Assembly: GCA_023666975.1 (NCBI GenBank)
Contig: JAMPAW010000082.1
Span: 1-14,272, forward strand
Direction: 5' to 3'
DNA from: Clostridium sp.
GTDB taxonomy: Bacteria; Bacillota_A; Clostridia; Lachnospirales; Lachnospiraceae
Length of the DNA stretch: 14,272 nt
In this document: positions 12,682 through 14,272 of the stretch, one piece after another
Numbering within the stretch: position 1 is the stretch's first letter
Layout of the letters: each line of letters opens with the position of its first letter
Notes under the pieces: generated by a model
Seen by the model: the letters and a program-made list of their open reading frames with translations, nothing else
Told to the model about the DNA's origin: nothing
Database searches by the model: none
Position numbers and translations under genes: made by a program

Positions 12682-13577
12682 GCACTTTTTGAATACCGGT
12701 GACTCTCTTTGATAAACAAAATCCCCCCAATCACCATCATCGGCACAATGGATATCAACGACGACACCACACTGTCCGCCTGCCAGCCAGATAATTTATC
12801 GCTGTTGATAAAATACTGTACAATGGACGGTGATGCATTATTGACGGCATGGAGAATGACTGCTGTCCAAAGGGAGCCGGACTTACATGTCACATAGGTA
12901 AGAATGATCCCATTAAACATACACATCAGGCACATTGCCGCAAAACCGGTAAATGGATAGCCAAAATACCCGGTGCCAAAATTATGCCCGACATAAGTGA
13001 GTGGCCAGTGCCACATTCCCCACAGGATTCCGCCGATTACAACCGCTTTTTTGTAACCCAAAAGCTTAATCATTTTCGGCATCATGTATCCCCGCCAGCC
13101 AGCCTCCTCACCAAAAGCGCCAAAGGATACCAATGCCGCCGAAACCATCTGTACAAACGGCTGCATATAAATAAGAACCTGTTCCTGTTCGGTGAATCCC
13201 GCAAGCGCCGGATAATCCACATCAAAAGCGCCGGGTGAAAAAAGAATCATCAATCCATTGCCAAGCTCCAAGTAAATCCAGGGTAAGAGCAGCGCCATTA
13301 CAAAATATATCCATTTCCCGTCCCGAAAGCGGATGCCAAGCATCATGGAATCCTCACCCGTAACCGCAAAACCTTCCTTCGTCACATATCTTGTCAAAAG
13401 CATCGCCAGAGCCGGACAGAGCATGCCTAAGCTGATAAACTGATCCATGCCGGTAATTTCACCGTCCGCCGCCCATTTATTGCCGGACAGGATATAGGCA
13501 AAAAAGACAATCCATGTAATGCCAAAGGCAAAGGCAAGATAAATCAAAAGCCGCTTTGTCTCTAATTTTTTATCCAT
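12678..13577 (-). CDS. CPBP family intramembrane metalloprotease (CAAX protease-like)
   Basis: A 299-residue membrane protein with about eight helices. The three CPBP motifs are present: EEAGWRG with Glu157, Glu158 and Arg162; GMWHWPLTY with His190; and HAVNN with His243 and Asn247. These residues form the glutamate/histidine active site of the Rce1-like fold. Bacterial members process or tolerate peptides, and many sit in bacteriocin loci as immunity or processing proteins. GGAGGTG lies eight bases before the ATG. The start overlaps the stop of the upstream ABC-2 permease by eight bases, so the two are translated together and may serve the same peptide-related process; that link is inference. 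Confidence 0.92.
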   Translation of the reverse strand: MDKKLETKRLLIYLAFAFGITWIVFFAYILSGNKWAADGEITGMDQFISLGMLCPALAMLLTRYVTKEGFAVTGEDSMMLGIRFRDGKWIYFVMALLLPWIYLELGNGLMILFSPGAFDVDYPALAGFTEQEQVLIYMQPFVQMVSAALVSFGAFGEEAGWRGYMMPKMIKLLGYKKAVVIGGILWGMWHWPLTYVGHNFGTGYFGYPFTGFAAMCLMCMFNGIILTYVTCKSGSLWTAVILHAVNNASPSIVQYFINSDKLSGWQADSVVSSLISIVPMMVIGGILFIKESHRYSKSA

Positions 13578-14272
13578 TGATTTCCACCTCCCTGTTTTCG
13601 CTGATTTTGCAGGTTATCCGGTAAGACAGCCAGAAAACAGCGATATCCAGCACCGGTGACAGCACGGAAAACAGCGTGACCGGCACGATATGCGCCTCAC
13701 ACCAGTTCAAAAAAGCCTCGAGATCCAAATGCTCCACAAACGCAAGGTTCCCGAAAAACAGGTAAGCGATCACCAGAAACGCTGCGCACTCTAAAATTGC
13801 CGTCTTAACCACTGTCCCCTTTTTCACGCCCAGCGTGATAAAAAACGGCAGTTCTACCGCAGCAAACAGCAGCGAGATTCCGCAGAATGCAGGCAGAAAC
13901 TGCGTGCATTGACTGATTAATGCCTTGCTTCCGTTATCGCCTGCCACACTGTTAAAAATCATCACCCACACGTTTTCCAGTGAAAACAGGATATAGACGG
14001 CAATGCCGATAAAGATATATTTCGATGCGATATAGGCATTTTTGCCAAGCGGCAGCACACTGGTAAACTGCCTTGTCTTATTCCTCTCATCATTCCCGCA
14101 GATAGCGGCAGTCCAGCTTGGAACCAGGGTGAAACAGGCGACAATGAACAGCAGTGGCACCGTTACCAGGAGCATATCCCGCATGTCACCAACGGTCATG
14201 TTCACCAACTCTCCTGCCTCACCTTCCGTCATGACTCCCATTGCCATTGTATCTACATTTCCCGGAAATGCC
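13570..14272 (-). CDS. ABC-2 type transporter permease, N-terminus beyond window edge
   Basis: The frame is open to the window edge. The visible 233 residues include about five membrane helices, at roughly residues 33-50, 82-95, 122-146, 155-172 and 193-215. The cytoplasmic loop CGNDERNKTRQFTSVLPLGKNAYIASKYI is typical of the ABC2_membrane_5 group (DE, then LP, then a SKY-like segment). An ATG at 14247 begins MAMGVM but has no ribosome site, and the frame continues upstream of it. The family's first helix would lie outside, so the gene is treated as partial. It should be the membrane half of an exporter whose ATPase gene probably lies just upstream, outside the window. It overlaps the CPBP gene by eight bases. 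Confidence 0.85.
   Translation of the reverse strand, partial: AFPGNVDTMAMGVMTEGEAGELVNMTVGDMRDMLLVTVPLLFIVACFTLVPSWTAAICGNDERNKTRQFTSVLPLGKNAYIASKYIFIGIAVYILFSLENVWVMIFNSVAGDNGSKALISQCTQFLPAFCGISLLFAAVELPFFITLGVKKGTVVKTAILECAAFLVIAYLFFGNLAFVEHLDLEAFLNWCEAHIVPVTLFSVLSPVLDIAVFWLSYRITCKISENREVEING

Overview
The window looks like a chromosomal segment of a low-to-mid GC Firmicute, most likely a gut Clostridium relative of the Lachnospiraceae type. This rests on strong AGGAGG-type ribosome sites, sigma-A promoters, a fluoride riboswitch, Gram-positive lipoprotein and Big_2 surface-type proteins, and protein families common in that group. The species call is inference. Both ends cut through genes, and both cut genes look like ABC transporter permeases.

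Layout. (1) 1-2005, minus strand: an ECF-like sigma factor (GTG start), a six-helix membrane protein and the start of an ABC permease. A near-identical 45-base element sits just upstream of both the sigma gene and the membrane protein gene, so the locus probably has two co-regulated promoters. (2) 2120-6234, minus strand: an 86-residue protein of unknown role, a DUF3737 right-handed beta-helix protein, a MalY/PatB-type PLP C-S lyase, a cyclophilin-like lipoprotein and a secreted Big_2 plus cyclophilin-like protein. The series ends in a strong terminator, and two palindromic repeat elements lie between its genes. A LysR regulator (6396-7289, plus strand) is divergent from it, with a T-N11-A box over its own -35 region. 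(3) 7327-7491: a 165-base MITE-like palindrome whose outer end supplies the stop codon of the next gene. (4) 7488-9232, minus strand: a zinc macrodomain ADP-ribose hydrolase and a SirTM-class sirtuin, overlapping by 50 bases, behind a promoter with two perfect 25-base dyads of the same consensus. (5) 9266-10744, plus strand: an unknown 106-residue protein, mutM, and an unknown 70-residue protein. (6) 10724-11343, minus strand: a hicA-hicB toxin-antitoxin pair with its own promoter and terminator. (7) 11353-12681, minus strand: a cation:proton antiporter behind a fluoride riboswitch with a terminator expression platform. (8) 12678-14272, minus strand: a CPBP intramembrane protease overlapping the end of an ABC-2 type permease.

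Themes. Much of the window is stress and envelope biology: fluoride and ion tolerance, reversible ADP-ribosylation, oxidised-base repair, a toxin-antitoxin pair, and two transporter loci at the edges. The least explained parts are the duplicated dyad element of the sigma module, the double operator of the macrodomain/sirtuin operon (which here has no GcvH-L or lipoate ligase partner), and the pairing of a C-S lyase and a beta-helix protein with two exported cyclophilin-like proteins. No tRNA, rRNA, CRISPR array or complete transposase gene was found. No gene-free stretch longer than 300 bases exists; the longest gaps (3017-3157 and 7290-7487) are mostly filled by palindromic elements.
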